From contig NZ_RJTU01000013.1 of NCBI RefSeq assembly GCF_003730015.1, positions 62,001-126,000 on the forward strand: a DNA stretch of 64,000 nucleotides, written 5' to 3'. The notes under the pieces were generated by a model. The model saw only the letters and a list, made by a program, of their open reading frames with translations, was not told where the DNA came from and ran no database searches. The translations under genes and the position numbers were made by a program. Positions 36,050 to 44,512 of this stretch are shown here, piece by piece; the stretch's first letter is position 1, and every line of letters starts with the position of its first letter. The DNA comes from Epilithonimonas hominis. Its GTDB lineage: Bacteria; Bacteroidota; Bacteroidia; Flavobacteriales; Weeksellaceae.

Positions 36050-37471
36050 ATGAAATCAAGATTAACAGTTTTGTCGATGGCTCTATTGTGCCCGGCAGTG
36101 ATGTTCTCTCAAGAAATGACGCAGACTACTTCTGCACAATCTGAAACCACATCTGTAGATTCAAACCCAAGGTACAACAGCTGGTCTATCTCTTTTGGTG
36201 GCGGTATTCCATTGATGCAGAACGCAGATTTGAGATCCATCCAAAGTGGTAATACGCTTGTAGGATATTCTTCCTATTTCAGTATTGATAAGGCTTTATC
36301 TCATACTTTTGGTTTAAAACTTCAATATGACCGTGGTGAGACAAGACAAGGATACTTTAATACTAAAGATGCTGCACCAGCAAATGCGGCAGCTAACCTT
36401 CAAGTAGCAGGAAGAACACAGTATGATGCTATTTCTCTTTTAGGGGATATTAATTTATCAAATTTATTAAGAAGAGTGGATAGAAAATCTGACTTCAGAT
36501 GGGCACTCCATGGTTATGCAGGTGCTGGTGTTTTGGCATATCGTGCTTACCAAAAAGATGAATTCGGACAAAGACTTATGACAGAGAGAAAGGCTTTCAA
36601 AATGAATTCGTTGTTTGGACAGGCTGGTGCTGGATTAAAATACAAAATCAGCAATAGAGTAGATATTGAAGGAAGATTTATGTACGTTTATACAGGTGAT
36701 GATTCTTTCGATGGTGGAGGAGATCAGTATAGCGCTGTGAACAGAATCAGCTCTCATACTTCTGATAATTTCTTCAATACCACCTTGGGGCTTACTGTTA
36801 AACTTGGAAAAAATGCTGATCACGTAATGTGGGTAGATCCTTTAAGAAATATCTACAGCAAGATAGACGAGCTTGAAGATAAAGTTGATAATTTTAAAGT
36901 TTGTAAAAATGGCGATGCAGATAATGACGGTGTTTGCGATGATTGGGACAAACAACTGGATACGCCTGCTGGTGCAAGAGTAGATGGTGCCGGTGTTGCT
37001 TTGGATGTAGACATGGACGGTGTTATTGATCTTAACGACAAATGTGTAACTGTTCCTGGTCCTGTGGAAAATAACGGTTGTCCTATGGGTAATTCAAATA
37101 ACGGGGGCGTGGCTTCAGCAGATGAAACACTTATGAATGGGATAGAATTCGATCTTAACTCTGATAGAATCTTACCAAGTAATACGCCTATTCTGAACAG
37201 TGCAGTTAGCTATATTAATTCTACAAATGGATCATATGTCGTTGTAGGCGCTACAGACTCAAGAGGTAGTGCAAGTTATAACAAGGCTTTGTCTCAGAAA
37301 AGAGCTAACAACGTTAAACAATATTTAATTTCGAACGGTGCTAATTCTTCCAAATTAGAAACTATGGGTAATGGTAAGTTTGACCTGAAATACCCTGAAT
37401 GTGATCCAGCTTCGAAATGTCCGGAATGGAAAAATAAAGCAAATAGAAGAGTGTATTTTAAAGCAAAATAA
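36050..37471 (+). CDS. OmpA-family outer membrane protein with calcium-binding repeats
   Basis: A 473-residue protein. It has a signal peptide (1 to about 21, LCPAVMFSQ) and an N-terminal eight-strand-type barrel (about 45-255). A short coiled segment (YSKIDELEDKVDNFKVC) follows, then thrombospondin-type-3 aspartate-rich repeats (DADNDGVCDDWD, DVDMDGVIDLNDKC). The C-terminal peptidoglycan-binding OmpA domain (about 360-473) contains FDLNSDRILPSNTPIL, GATDSRGSASYNKALSQKRA and NRRVYFKAK. It anchors the outer membrane to peptidoglycan. Monocistronic, ends with a terminator. Confidence 0.94.
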   Translation: MKSRLTVLSMALLCPAVMFSQEMTQTTSAQSETTSVDSNPRYNSWSISFGGGIPLMQNADLRSIQSGNTLVGYSSYFSIDKALSHTFGLKLQYDRGETRQGYFNTKDAAPANAAANLQVAGRTQYDAISLLGDINLSNLLRRVDRKSDFRWALHGYAGAGVLAYRAYQKDEFGQRLMTERKAFKMNSLFGQAGAGLKYKISNRVDIEGRFMYVYTGDDSFDGGGDQYSAVNRISSHTSDNFFNTTLGLTVKLGKNADHVMWVDPLRNIYSKIDELEDKVDNFKVCKNGDADNDGVCDDWDKQLDTPAGARVDGAGVALDVDMDGVIDLNDKCVTVPGPVENNGCPMGNSNNGGVASADETLMNGIEFDLNSDRILPSNTPILNSAVSYINSTNGSYVVVGATDSRGSASYNKALSQKRANNVKQYLISNGANSSKLETMGNGKFDLKYPECDPASKCPEWKNKANRRVYFKAK

Positions 37472-37491
37472 ATTTTAATTTTTTCTATTGA

Positions 37492-37521
37492 AGAGACTGC
37501 CAGAAATGGTAGTCTTTTTTG
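37492..37521 (+). terminator. Intrinsic terminator of the OmpA-family gene
   Basis: Stem GACTGCCA / TGGTAGTC (one G:U pair) with loop GAAA, followed by a run of T, about 20 bases after the stop codon. Confidence 0.88.
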
Positions 37522-37593
37522 TTTAATAGATCAACTTTTTTATAGTTACATTTAACTCATTAAATATTAAAAGTTTATTATATTTATTTAAAG

Positions 37594-38370
37594 TTAATTT
37601 TTGATATGTTTTCGAAAAAAATCTGCAATATCTTGTAATGATTGTTTTGGAAATTCGTGACTGGCATCACTACTTTGAATTACAAGTTCAGTATTGTTTT
37701 TACCGTTGAAAATTGTTTTATCACCATCTGTTTTTCCTGCCAATGAAATCCCGAGATTTGATTTCACAATAGGAATCGATAATTCTTGATTCTGAGGTGA
37801 CACAATCTTGTCATTTTTTCCAATGTACATCCAAACTGAAATAGGAACTGCACCGGAAATCATTTCGCCTCCTTGGGCAGAAGCAGAACATATAGCAGTA
37901 ATTTTTTCGCCTCGTTTCTTCCATAGAACATTCACAAATCTGGCACCGTTAGAATGCCCGATAAGATAAATCCTGCTGTCGTCAATCTTGTAAGCTTTGT
38001 GAATATCGGCAAGTACATCATCAAAAAATTTAATGTCTCTACCTCCAAGGTCATCCGTAAAAATCTGCCATCCGTTCATTGTCCCGTTTGGATCTATTCC
38101 GGGTACTTTTCTTCCCGGCAATCCCTGCATGAAAATAACCAATGCATCTTTGTAATAGTTTTGGATGTCAATTCTTCTGCTCACAAAATTAGCATTGCCG
38201 CCTTGACCGTGGAAAACAAAAATAACAGGCGTTTTATCGGTTTTAGTCGCTGGTTCATAAATGATAGCTTTTCTAACTACACCATCGATGGTGAAATTTT
38301 TTGTGATTTGAGCATTCAACGTTGTTATCCAACTTAAAAAGACAAGAAACAGCAGATTCTTCATATTCAT
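37594..38370 (-). CDS. Exported esterase, PHB-depolymerase/feruloyl-esterase-like alpha/beta hydrolase
   Basis: A 258-residue secreted or periplasmic hydrolase. The signal peptide (1 to about 20) ends TTLNAQ. PVIFVFHGQGGNA supplies the oxyanion region, LIGHSNGARFVN holds the nucleophile Ser, and SSDASHEFPKQS holds the catalytic His. The family (LpqC/PHB depolymerase, carbohydrate esterase 1-like) acts on polyester, acetyl or feruloyl esters. No genes for plant polysaccharide use are adjacent, so the substrate is open. Confidence 0.87.
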   Translation of the reverse strand: MNMKNLLFLVFLSWITTLNAQITKNFTIDGVVRKAIIYEPATKTDKTPVIFVFHGQGGNANFVSRRIDIQNYYKDALVIFMQGLPGRKVPGIDPNGTMNGWQIFTDDLGGRDIKFFDDVLADIHKAYKIDDSRIYLIGHSNGARFVNVLWKKRGEKITAICSASAQGGEMISGAVPISVWMYIGKNDKIVSPQNQELSIPIVKSNLGISLAGKTDGDKTIFNGKNNTELVIQSSDASHEFPKQSLQDIADFFRKHIKN

Positions 38371-38483
38371 AATTTATCAGTTGGATTAATATGTACCGAT
38401 CAAAGTTAAATGAATCAACCTAAAATAGCTTAATTAACCAAACCTATTGGATTGATAAATCAATTGTATTATTAATAAAATTA

Positions 38484-38514
38484 AACAAAAAATCCTGCAG
38501 TTTAAGCAGGATTT
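38484..38514 (-). terminator. Intrinsic terminator downstream of the T9SS cargo gene
   Basis: Read on the minus strand, AAATCCTGC / GCAGGATTT with a 7-base loop is followed by a run of T. It starts five bases after the stop codon at 38519. Confidence 0.9.
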
Positions 38515-38518
38515 CAAT

Positions 38519-39433
38519 TTATTGTTTGATGAATTTCGAGGTGTATTTTTTATCTTTATCAGTATTGACGTCAATTATATAATTCCCTTTCGGTAAACTT
38601 TCAACATTCATTTCTTTTGTTGCTGAGAATGTTTTTACTTTCTGACCTGCAACATTGTAAATACAGATATTAGTAATGGTTTCATTATTCGGAATATCAA
38701 TTTTCAGTACATCTTTTACAGGATTTGGATAAAGCTTGATGTTAGATTTTTTGACATCATTTACAGCCATTACCTCATCATTAATCTTAATATTGTCGAT
38801 GTAAGCAAATCCGCTAAAATTATCGTGAAGGAATATAATGCCCAATACATTCGTTTTTGAAAAATTAGTTCCTGTATAAACCAACGTTCCGTCGATATAA
38901 TATTTAATCTGATTTTCAGAGATTTCAGCTTTTAATTTATACCATTTATCAGCCTGCCAAGTAAATTCAGTAGCTTCATAATCATAGTCTATGCTACTTA
39001 CAACTTCCAGATTACCAGTGTAATTGAATGAGAATGTAGAGATCGGGACAAACTCATCATTATCCGCACCATAAGTTCCAAATTCAAAAGTAGAACCATC
39101 CAGTTCGGATATATAAGCATCGAATTCTATGGTTGTGTTTTTATAATTAAATCCCTGATCCAGAATTTTTGCGGCGCCATAGATCGGAAACCATCCAAAA
39201 TCTTCGTTAAGATCTACCGCAATTTTTAATGCGTTGCTGCCTGCACTTGCACTTTCACTTGTAATGGTCTGGCCGTTGATAGGAAGTTCATCACTGTTAA
39301 GCGTTACTTCCCAGTTGTTTTGACCGTGGATGTTACCCGTTGTGTAGCCTTCGTTACTTTCGAATGAAATGGATTTTTGTGCCATTGCAAAAGAAGAAAC
39401 TAATGACAGCATTAATAAGTATTTATTTTTCAT
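38519..39433 (-). CDS. Secreted protein with laminin-G-like domain and T9SS sorting tail
   Basis: A 304-residue protein from the ATG at 39433, selected because it gives a signal peptide (MKNKYLLMLSLVSSFAMAQ). The longer frame adds 13 residues before it. Residues about 25-210 form a concanavalin/LamG-like beta sandwich (SFESNEGYTTGNIHGQNNWE; WYKLKAEISENQIKYYIDGT; FAYIDNIKIND). The C-terminal type A sorting domain begins YPNPVKDVLKIDIPN and ends KKYTSKFIKQ. It should be exported by the type IX system, perhaps as a glycan-binding protein. No catalytic motif is visible. Confidence 0.85.
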   Translation of the reverse strand: MKNKYLLMLSLVSSFAMAQKSISFESNEGYTTGNIHGQNNWEVTLNSDELPINGQTITSESASAGSNALKIAVDLNEDFGWFPIYGAAKILDQGFNYKNTTIEFDAYISELDGSTFEFGTYGADNDEFVPISTFSFNYTGNLEVVSSIDYDYEATEFTWQADKWYKLKAEISENQIKYYIDGTLVYTGTNFSKTNVLGIIFLHDNFSGFAYIDNIKINDEVMAVNDVKKSNIKLYPNPVKDVLKIDIPNNETITNICIYNVAGQKVKTFSATKEMNVESLPKGNYIIDVNTDKDKKYTSKFIKQ

Positions 39434-39534
39434 AACTAAAATTTTATCAATAATAGTTAAAATAATTACCAAATCAAACTCAGATTGATAATAAAATCAT
39501 TTTGTAAATCATTTTTCACCAGCATCGTCTATTG

Positions 39535-40269
39535 TTAAAAAAAATTTTGGTCTGTCTCGCAGTAGAAACTTCTCCATTTGTATTTTCCGGTTATTTTTCG
39601 GGCAAGAGGTTTACCACACAATGGGCAATTTTTCTTTTGATGAGCTTTCCAATGTTTTTTTAGAGTATTTTCCCGTTTCCATTTCAGAAAATCAAAACTG
39701 TAGTTTCGAGCTTCAGATAGAAGATCATTGATCTTATCTTTTGGCATTGTTCCGAGTCTGCTTTCGGGCTGCACGCCAATGCGGAACAGTGTTTCATTTT
39801 TGATGATATTGCCAACGCCCGAGAAAATATTCTGATCCATCAAAGCATCACAAACCATCATTTCAGGATTTTCTTTCAGCTTGGCTTTAGCTTTTCTGGG
39901 ATTCCAGATATCACTCATCACATCGGCTTCCCAATCTATGGTTTTGAGAATTTCATTGGGCAATATTTTTACAGAACAAGAAAAGAATAAAGCTTTTCCA
40001 TTTTTGAATGTGAGTCCAATGCGTAGATTCCTGTATGGTTTGGTCTGCTCATGGATTTCGTACGAACCAAACATCAAAAGATGGATTCTCACACTGACTT
40101 TATCAAAAATAAGATAAGCTTGCTTACCAAAGAGTCTTATTTCATTCAATTTTTTATTAGTAATAAGCTTATAATCAATTTTTACAGTCCCTTCCACAGA
40201 TATTACTTTCTGTCCAACGAATTTGCTGAGTTTTTCTTTCATCAAAACAATAGTTGGACCTTCTGGCAT
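39535..40269 (-). CDS. Fpg/Nei-family DNA glycosylase (endonuclease VIII-like), altered zinc finger
   Basis: A 244-residue base-excision repair enzyme. It begins MPEGPT, so after Met removal Pro and Glu are the catalytic residues. The H2TH region is seen in LMDQNIFSGVGNIIKNETLF. The C-terminal zinc finger begins NCPLCGKPLARKITGKYKWR and ends SFYCETDQNFF. The usual fourth cysteine (CxxC at the end) is replaced by Asp, leaving three Cys. The opposite-strand dgt gene is divergent, 72 bases away. Confidence 0.9.
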   Translation of the reverse strand: MPEGPTIVLMKEKLSKFVGQKVISVEGTVKIDYKLITNKKLNEIRLFGKQAYLIFDKVSVRIHLLMFGSYEIHEQTKPYRNLRIGLTFKNGKALFFSCSVKILPNEILKTIDWEADVMSDIWNPRKAKAKLKENPEMMVCDALMDQNIFSGVGNIIKNETLFRIGVQPESRLGTMPKDKINDLLSEARNYSFDFLKWKRENTLKKHWKAHQKKNCPLCGKPLARKITGKYKWRSFYCETDQNFF

Positions 40270-40324
40270 TTTTAATTTTTTAGGGAAAAATCAAATATTA
40301 TTCCGCTAAAAAATAAATATCCCT

Positions 40325-40332
40325 TATTTTTG
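40325..40332 (+). promoter_or_regulatory. -7 element of dgt
   Basis: TATTTTTG matches TAnnTTTG. It ends 8 bases before the ATG at 40341, so the transcript would have only a one- to three-base leader. Confidence 0.45.
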
Positions 40333-40340
40333 GAGCTATT

Positions 40341-41696
40341 ATGGATCTGAATTCAATTTTTACAAGTCAGCGCACAGGGAATAATCCCAACACAAAAGTT
40401 TCCAGAACGGATTTTCAGAGGGATTTTGACCGCATTATTTTTTCTTCCGCATTCCGAAGATTGCAAAACAAAACGCAGGTTTTCCCGCTTCCGGGAAGTG
40501 TTTTTGTGCATAACAGGCTCACGCATTCTCTGGAAGTTTCTTCTGTGGGTAGAAGTCTGGGTAGTGTGATTGGCGAGTTTATTTATGGTCAATTCAAAAA
40601 TGATCTGAATGAGGAATCCAAAAATTTTTATCTGCACAATCTAAGCAATGTAATTGCAGCAGGCTGCCTTTGTCACGACGTTGGAAATCCTGCATTCGGA
40701 CATTCTGGTGAAGATGCTATTGCCAGCTATTTTGACAGAAATGAAACTTCGCTTAAATCTAAATTCAACGAAAAAGAATGGGCAGATTTGGTGAATTTCG
40801 AAGGAAATGCCAACGCAGTCAGAGTTTTGGCGCAACAACAACAAGGCAAAGATGCTGGTGGAATTCAGTTAACTTTGGCGACTTTGGCAAGTATTGCAAA
40901 ATACCCTTGTGAGGCGATTGCTAAAAAGAAAGGCGTGATCCATCGTAAAAAGTTTGGCTTCTTTCAAAATGAAAAGGATATTTTTCTGGAAATTGCTAAG
41001 AGCACGTCAATGATTCAGGAAAATGAAGATCCTTATATCTTCAAAAGACATCCATTTGTTTGGCTCGTAGAAGCAGCGGATGATATTTGTTACAATATCA
41101 TTGATATGGAAGATGCGCACAGATTGGGAATTGTTTCTACGGCAGATTGCAAGAACCTCTTTTTTGAACTCGTAAAATCGGAAACAGATGACATCAAAAG
41201 AGTAGACCAGAAGCTGGATTCCATCAGCAATGAAAATGAACAGATTTCTTATCTCCGAGCAAAGGTTATCAATGCATTGATTAATAAGTCCATTGAGCTT
41301 TATAAAAATAATTTCGACAAAATTTTACAAGGTAATTTAGAAAAAGGACTTTTGGATATTTACAAATCTGAAAATAAAACGCTTCAGGATATCGAAAGTT
41401 TTTCAATAGAAAAAATATACAATCACAAAGCTGTTGTGGAAATTGAAAATGCCGGCTACAACGTGATGTACGAATTACTGGATCATTTTATTCCATCGAT
41501 TTTAAAATCAGCTGATGAAAGAAAATCGTATGACAAAAAGGCGTTGAAACTACTTCCGAAGCAGTTTTTCTATGAAGATGGAACAGATTATCAGAAAGTG
41601 CTAGGCGTTATTGATTTTGTGTCCGGAATGACCGATAATTTTGCTACGGATTTATATAGAAAAATCAAAGGAATAGATATCGGGATGACGATGTAG
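40341..41696 (+). CDS. dgt: Deoxyguanosine triphosphate triphosphohydrolase (dNTPase)
   Basis: A 451-residue HD-domain enzyme that hydrolyses dGTP (or other dNTPs) to the nucleoside and tripolyphosphate. The metal-binding pattern is VHNRLTHSLEVSSVGRSLG (first His), CHDVGNPAFGHSGEDAI (HD pair) and WLVEAADDICYNIIDMEDA (last Asp). FRRLQNKTQVFPLP near the N terminus is characteristic. Length fits the 440-510-residue family. Some family members limit phage replication by depleting dNTPs, but nothing here indicates that role. Confidence 0.95.
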   Translation: MDLNSIFTSQRTGNNPNTKVSRTDFQRDFDRIIFSSAFRRLQNKTQVFPLPGSVFVHNRLTHSLEVSSVGRSLGSVIGEFIYGQFKNDLNEESKNFYLHNLSNVIAAGCLCHDVGNPAFGHSGEDAIASYFDRNETSLKSKFNEKEWADLVNFEGNANAVRVLAQQQQGKDAGGIQLTLATLASIAKYPCEAIAKKKGVIHRKKFGFFQNEKDIFLEIAKSTSMIQENEDPYIFKRHPFVWLVEAADDICYNIIDMEDAHRLGIVSTADCKNLFFELVKSETDDIKRVDQKLDSISNENEQISYLRAKVINALINKSIELYKNNFDKILQGNLEKGLLDIYKSENKTLQDIESFSIEKIYNHKAVVEIENAGYNVMYELLDHFIPSILKSADERKSYDKKALKLLPKQFFYEDGTDYQKVLGVIDFVSGMTDNFATDLYRKIKGIDIGMTM

Positions 41697-41707
41697 ATGT
41701 GATAAAT

Positions 41708-41767
41708 TATGAATTATAGATTTTAGATGATTTCAATTTAAATTTTACAATCTAAAATCTATAATTA
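41708..41767. repeat. Palindrome between convergent dgt and lipB
   Basis: AATTATAGATTTTAG (41710-41724) is inverted as CTAAAATCTATAATT (41752-41766). It sits directly between the convergent stop codons and may terminate both transcripts. The AATCTAAAATCT words also occur inside trpF. Confidence 0.8.
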
Positions 41768-41768
41768 T

Positions 41769-42479
41769 TTAAATCAATTCGCAACCAAAAACATCTACAA
41801 AGTGTTTTTTGATTTTTTGTTTTACTTCCTCATAATCAACTTCTTGCTCTAATTCTCTTTTCAAGGAAGTCACCTGCTTATCGGTAATTCCGCAAGGAAT
41901 AATGTATTCGAAATAACGCATATCCGTATTGACATTGAGCGCAAATCCGTGAATTGTAACCCAGCGTGACGCTTTTACGCCCATTGCGCAGATTTTTCTT
42001 GCGTATGGTTTTCCGACATCCAGCCAAACGCCTGTTTCACCATTAGAGCGTTCGCCTTTCAAACCATATTCTGCAATAGTTCGGATAATGACTTCTTCCA
42101 AATCACGCATATAGCGATGGATGTCTGTGTAGAAATTTTCCAGATCCAAAATAGGATAGCCAACTATTTGCCCGAAACCGTGATAAGTAATGTCTCCGCC
42201 TCGGTTCACCTTCACATAAGTCGCATTGATTTCTTTTAGCTTGGCTTCATTGGCCAGAAGATTTTCCTCGTGTCCGCTTTTCCCTAAAGTATAAACGTGC
42301 GGATGTTCTACAAAAAGAAGAAAGTTTTCTGTAGGTTTCTGATTATCTGGATTTTCTCTATTGTAAATCTTGGTGTCTAGATTTTTTTTCAGTAATTCTT
42401 CCTGATAATCCCAGGTTGGCTGATAATCTTTGGTTCCCAGTTCCTGAAATTTTACTTTTTTATTGATGATTGTATTCAC
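41769..42479 (-). CDS. lipB: Lipoyl(octanoyl) transferase
   Basis: A 236-residue enzyme transferring octanoate from acyl carrier protein to lipoyl domains. The conserved RGGDITYHGFGQIVGYPI, MGVKASRWVTIHGFALNV (catalytic Lys) and IPCGITDKQVTSL (acyl-carrying Cys) are all present. Length is normal. It has a good promoter just upstream (42499-42529). The glycine cleavage P protein in this window depends on a lipoylated partner. Confidence 0.96.
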   Translation of the reverse strand: MNTIINKKVKFQELGTKDYQPTWDYQEELLKKNLDTKIYNRENPDNQKPTENFLLFVEHPHVYTLGKSGHEENLLANEAKLKEINATYVKVNRGGDITYHGFGQIVGYPILDLENFYTDIHRYMRDLEEVIIRTIAEYGLKGERSNGETGVWLDVGKPYARKICAMGVKASRWVTIHGFALNVNTDMRYFEYIIPCGITDKQVTSLKRELEQEVDYEEVKQKIKKHFVDVFGCELI

Positions 42480-42498
42480 TGTTGTTGAATTATTTCTA

Positions 42499-42529
42499 CA
42501 AATTTACTCATTATTTAAGCAAATCACAA
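42499..42529 (-). promoter_or_regulatory. Promoter of lipB
   Basis: On the minus strand TTG (plus 42527-42529), a 20-base spacer and TAAATTTG (plus 42499-42506) fit the Bacteroidota consensus. Confidence 0.7.
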
Positions 42530-42531
42530 CA

Positions 42532-42555
42532 AACAAAAAACCACCCGAAGGTGGT
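42532..42555 (-). terminator. Minus-strand terminator-like hairpin upstream of the hemS-like gene
   Basis: ACCACC-CGAA-GGTGGT (42540-42555) forms a stable tetraloop hairpin. On the minus strand it is followed by a T-run (plus-strand A-run 42533-42540). No minus-strand gene lies close enough on the right to need it. Confidence 0.6.
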
Positions 42556-42580
42556 CCTTATAGAATAAAAATTGGAAAAT

Positions 42581-43470
42581 ATGGCTTATTTTATAACAAG
42601 CTTTTTTGTTTCTGTCTGTCCTGATTTAAAAACAAAATGGGACGCTCTGAAAGCAGAAAATCCACATCTTAGAATAAGAAATGCAGCAGAACAATTGGGT
42701 GTGAGCGAAGCCGAACTTTTGTTAACCAACGTTGGAAATGGAACCACAGTTTTGAATTCAGACTTTTCAGCACTTCTTCAAGAGATTGAAAAGCTTGGGA
42801 AAGTGATGGCTTTGACAAGAAATGACGAATGTGTTCACGAAAGAAAAGGTGTATATTTGAATCCAGATTTCAGTAATCCTCACGGACAGGTTTTCGTAGG
42901 AGAGGACATCGATTTGAGAATCTTTATCAACTCTTGGAAATTTGGTTTTTCCGTGGTTGAAGGCGACAGAAAAAGCTTCCAATTCTTCGGAAAAGATGGA
43001 TTGGCACTTCACAAAATCTATTAGATTTGAAAGACACGCACGATTTCTTTATGATGACTAAGAAATTCGGAGTTAGCAGAACGCAGGCTTTGAGATTAGC
43101 TCCAGAAGGATTTGCTCAAAAAATCGATAATTCTAAGGTTGTGAATGTATCGGAAGATGCTTTTGAAAAACACATTCCAATAATGGTTTTTGTGGGAAAC
43201 AGAGGGATTATCCAAATTCATACAGGAGAAGTTAACAAGACGCTTTGGCATCAGCAGTGGTTCAATGTAATGGATCCGGATTTCAACTTACACCTTGATA
43301 CAACTAAGATTGGAGAAACTTGGATTACGAAAAAACCAACGGAAGATGGCGAAGTTACGTCAGTAGAAGTATTTAACAAAGACGCCGAATTTATCGTTCA
43401 ATTCTTTGGAAAAAGAAAGCCGGGAAATCCTGAACTTCAGGAGTGGAAAGATTTGGTTGCCGGTTTATAA
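42581..43470 (+). pseudogene. Hemin-degrading factor (HemS/HmuS-like), frameshifted between its two repeats
   Basis: The first frame (42581-43024) holds the N-terminal HemS repeat: LKTKWDALKAENPHLRIRNA, QLGVSEAELLLT, GKVMALTRNDECVHERKGVY, DIDLRIFINSWKFGF and ALHKIY, then TAG. The second frame (43027-43470) continues with LKDTHDFFMMTKKFGVSRTQ, MVFVGNRGIIQIHTG, FNVMDPDFNLHLDTTKIGET and QFFGKRKPGNPELQEWKDLV, the C-terminal repeat. One added base near 43020 would join them into 296 codons. Complete members are about 340 residues and have a linker between the repeats that is missing here, so a larger non-triplet deletion at the junction is likely. The second frame has no ATG. The neighbouring ChaN-like gene supports an iron/heme context. 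Confidence 0.85.
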
Positions 43471-43549
43471 ATAAGAAATAATTATTATTAATCTTAGGTC
43501 GTTTTATCGTTTTAATTTGCTTTAGAACGACTTATTTATTTTATTGTTA

Positions 43550-44422
43550 ATGAAAAAGTTATTACTATTTATTACTATAATAAGTTTAAGTAATTTAAAT
43601 GCACAAAATTTTGATGCTTTTAAATTCTATAACAAGAAATCAAAAGAAGTTTCTTCCAAAAATTTAATTAAAGAATTGGCGGATTATGATGTTATTTTTA
43701 TTGGCGAACATCACGATAATTCTATTAATCATTGGTTGGAGAAAAGATTGACGGAAGCTCTTTTTGAGAAGAAAAACGGACAGATTATTTTAGGCGCAGA
43801 AATGTTTGAAAGAGATAATCAACAATCATTGAATTCTTACTTAGCTGGAAAAATTGATGCTAAAAATCTAAAAGATTCTGTAAGGCTTTGGAAAAATTAC
43901 GAAACCGATTACAGGCCTTTGGTTGATTTTGCGAAAGACAAAAAGCTAAATTTCATAGCGACGAATGTTCCAAGAAAATACGCTTCTCAAACTTCCAAAA
44001 ACGGAATCAACAGTTTGAATGAATTACCAGAAGTTGAAAAGAAGTTCATTGCCAAATTACCAATAGAAGTGACTTTGGAAACGCCAGGCTACAAAGAAAT
44101 GAAATCTCTGATGGGCGACCACGTTGACGAAATGAAACTCATGAATTTCATCTCAGCCCAAGCTATAAAAGACGCAACAATGGCAGAATCGATTTTCCAA
44201 AATCTGCAGTCAGGAAAGACTTTTATCCATTACAACGGCGATTATCACAGCAAGCAATACGGCGGAATCTATTGGTATTTGAAAAAGAAAAACCCAAACC
44301 TGAAAATCGCAGTCATTTCTGTGTTTGAATCCGAAAAACCGGAATTGTCTTTACCAGAAAAAGATTTCATCCCGACGGAATTTAATCTTGTGATTTCGAG
44401 TGATATGACGAAGACTTATTGA
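43550..44422 (+). CDS. ChaN-domain iron/heme-regulated protein
   Basis: A 290-residue exported protein from the ATG at 43550 (a TTG frame adds two residues). The signal peptide (1-18) ends SNLNAQ. The ChaN domain is marked by YDVIFIGEHHDNSINHWLEK, ILGAEMFERDNQQSLNSYL, YRPLVDFAKDKKLNFIATN, NVPRKYASQ and FIHYNGDYHSKQYGGIYWYL. ChaN proteins bind heme and are linked to iron acquisition. It lies 79 bases after the broken hemin-degrading-factor gene, in the same direction, and is followed by a terminator. Confidence 0.9.
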   Translation: MKKLLLFITIISLSNLNAQNFDAFKFYNKKSKEVSSKNLIKELADYDVIFIGEHHDNSINHWLEKRLTEALFEKKNGQIILGAEMFERDNQQSLNSYLAGKIDAKNLKDSVRLWKNYETDYRPLVDFAKDKKLNFIATNVPRKYASQTSKNGINSLNELPEVEKKFIAKLPIEVTLETPGYKEMKSLMGDHVDEMKLMNFISAQAIKDATMAESIFQNLQSGKTFIHYNGDYHSKQYGGIYWYLKKKNPNLKIAVISVFESEKPELSLPEKDFIPTEFNLVISSDMTKTY

Positions 44423-44428
44423 TACATC

Positions 44429-44456
44429 AAAGCATTCTTAAAGAGTGCTTTTTTTA
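44429..44456 (+). terminator. Intrinsic terminator after the ChaN-like gene
   Basis: AAAGCATTCT / AGAGTGCTTT stem with a 3-base loop and a following T-run, seven bases after the stop codon. Confidence 0.88.
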
Positions 44457-44462
44457 TTTAAT

Positions 44463-44493
44463 TGATCAGAAAACATAAAAATTCCCATATTTG
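44463..44493 (+). promoter_or_regulatory. Promoter of the two-component system
   Basis: TTG (44463-44465), 20 bases, then CATATTTG (44486-44493), which differs from TAnnTTTG at one position. It precedes the response regulator ATG by 19 bases. Confidence 0.6.
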
Positions 44494-44512
44494 TAAATTA
44501 AATCATCACAAA

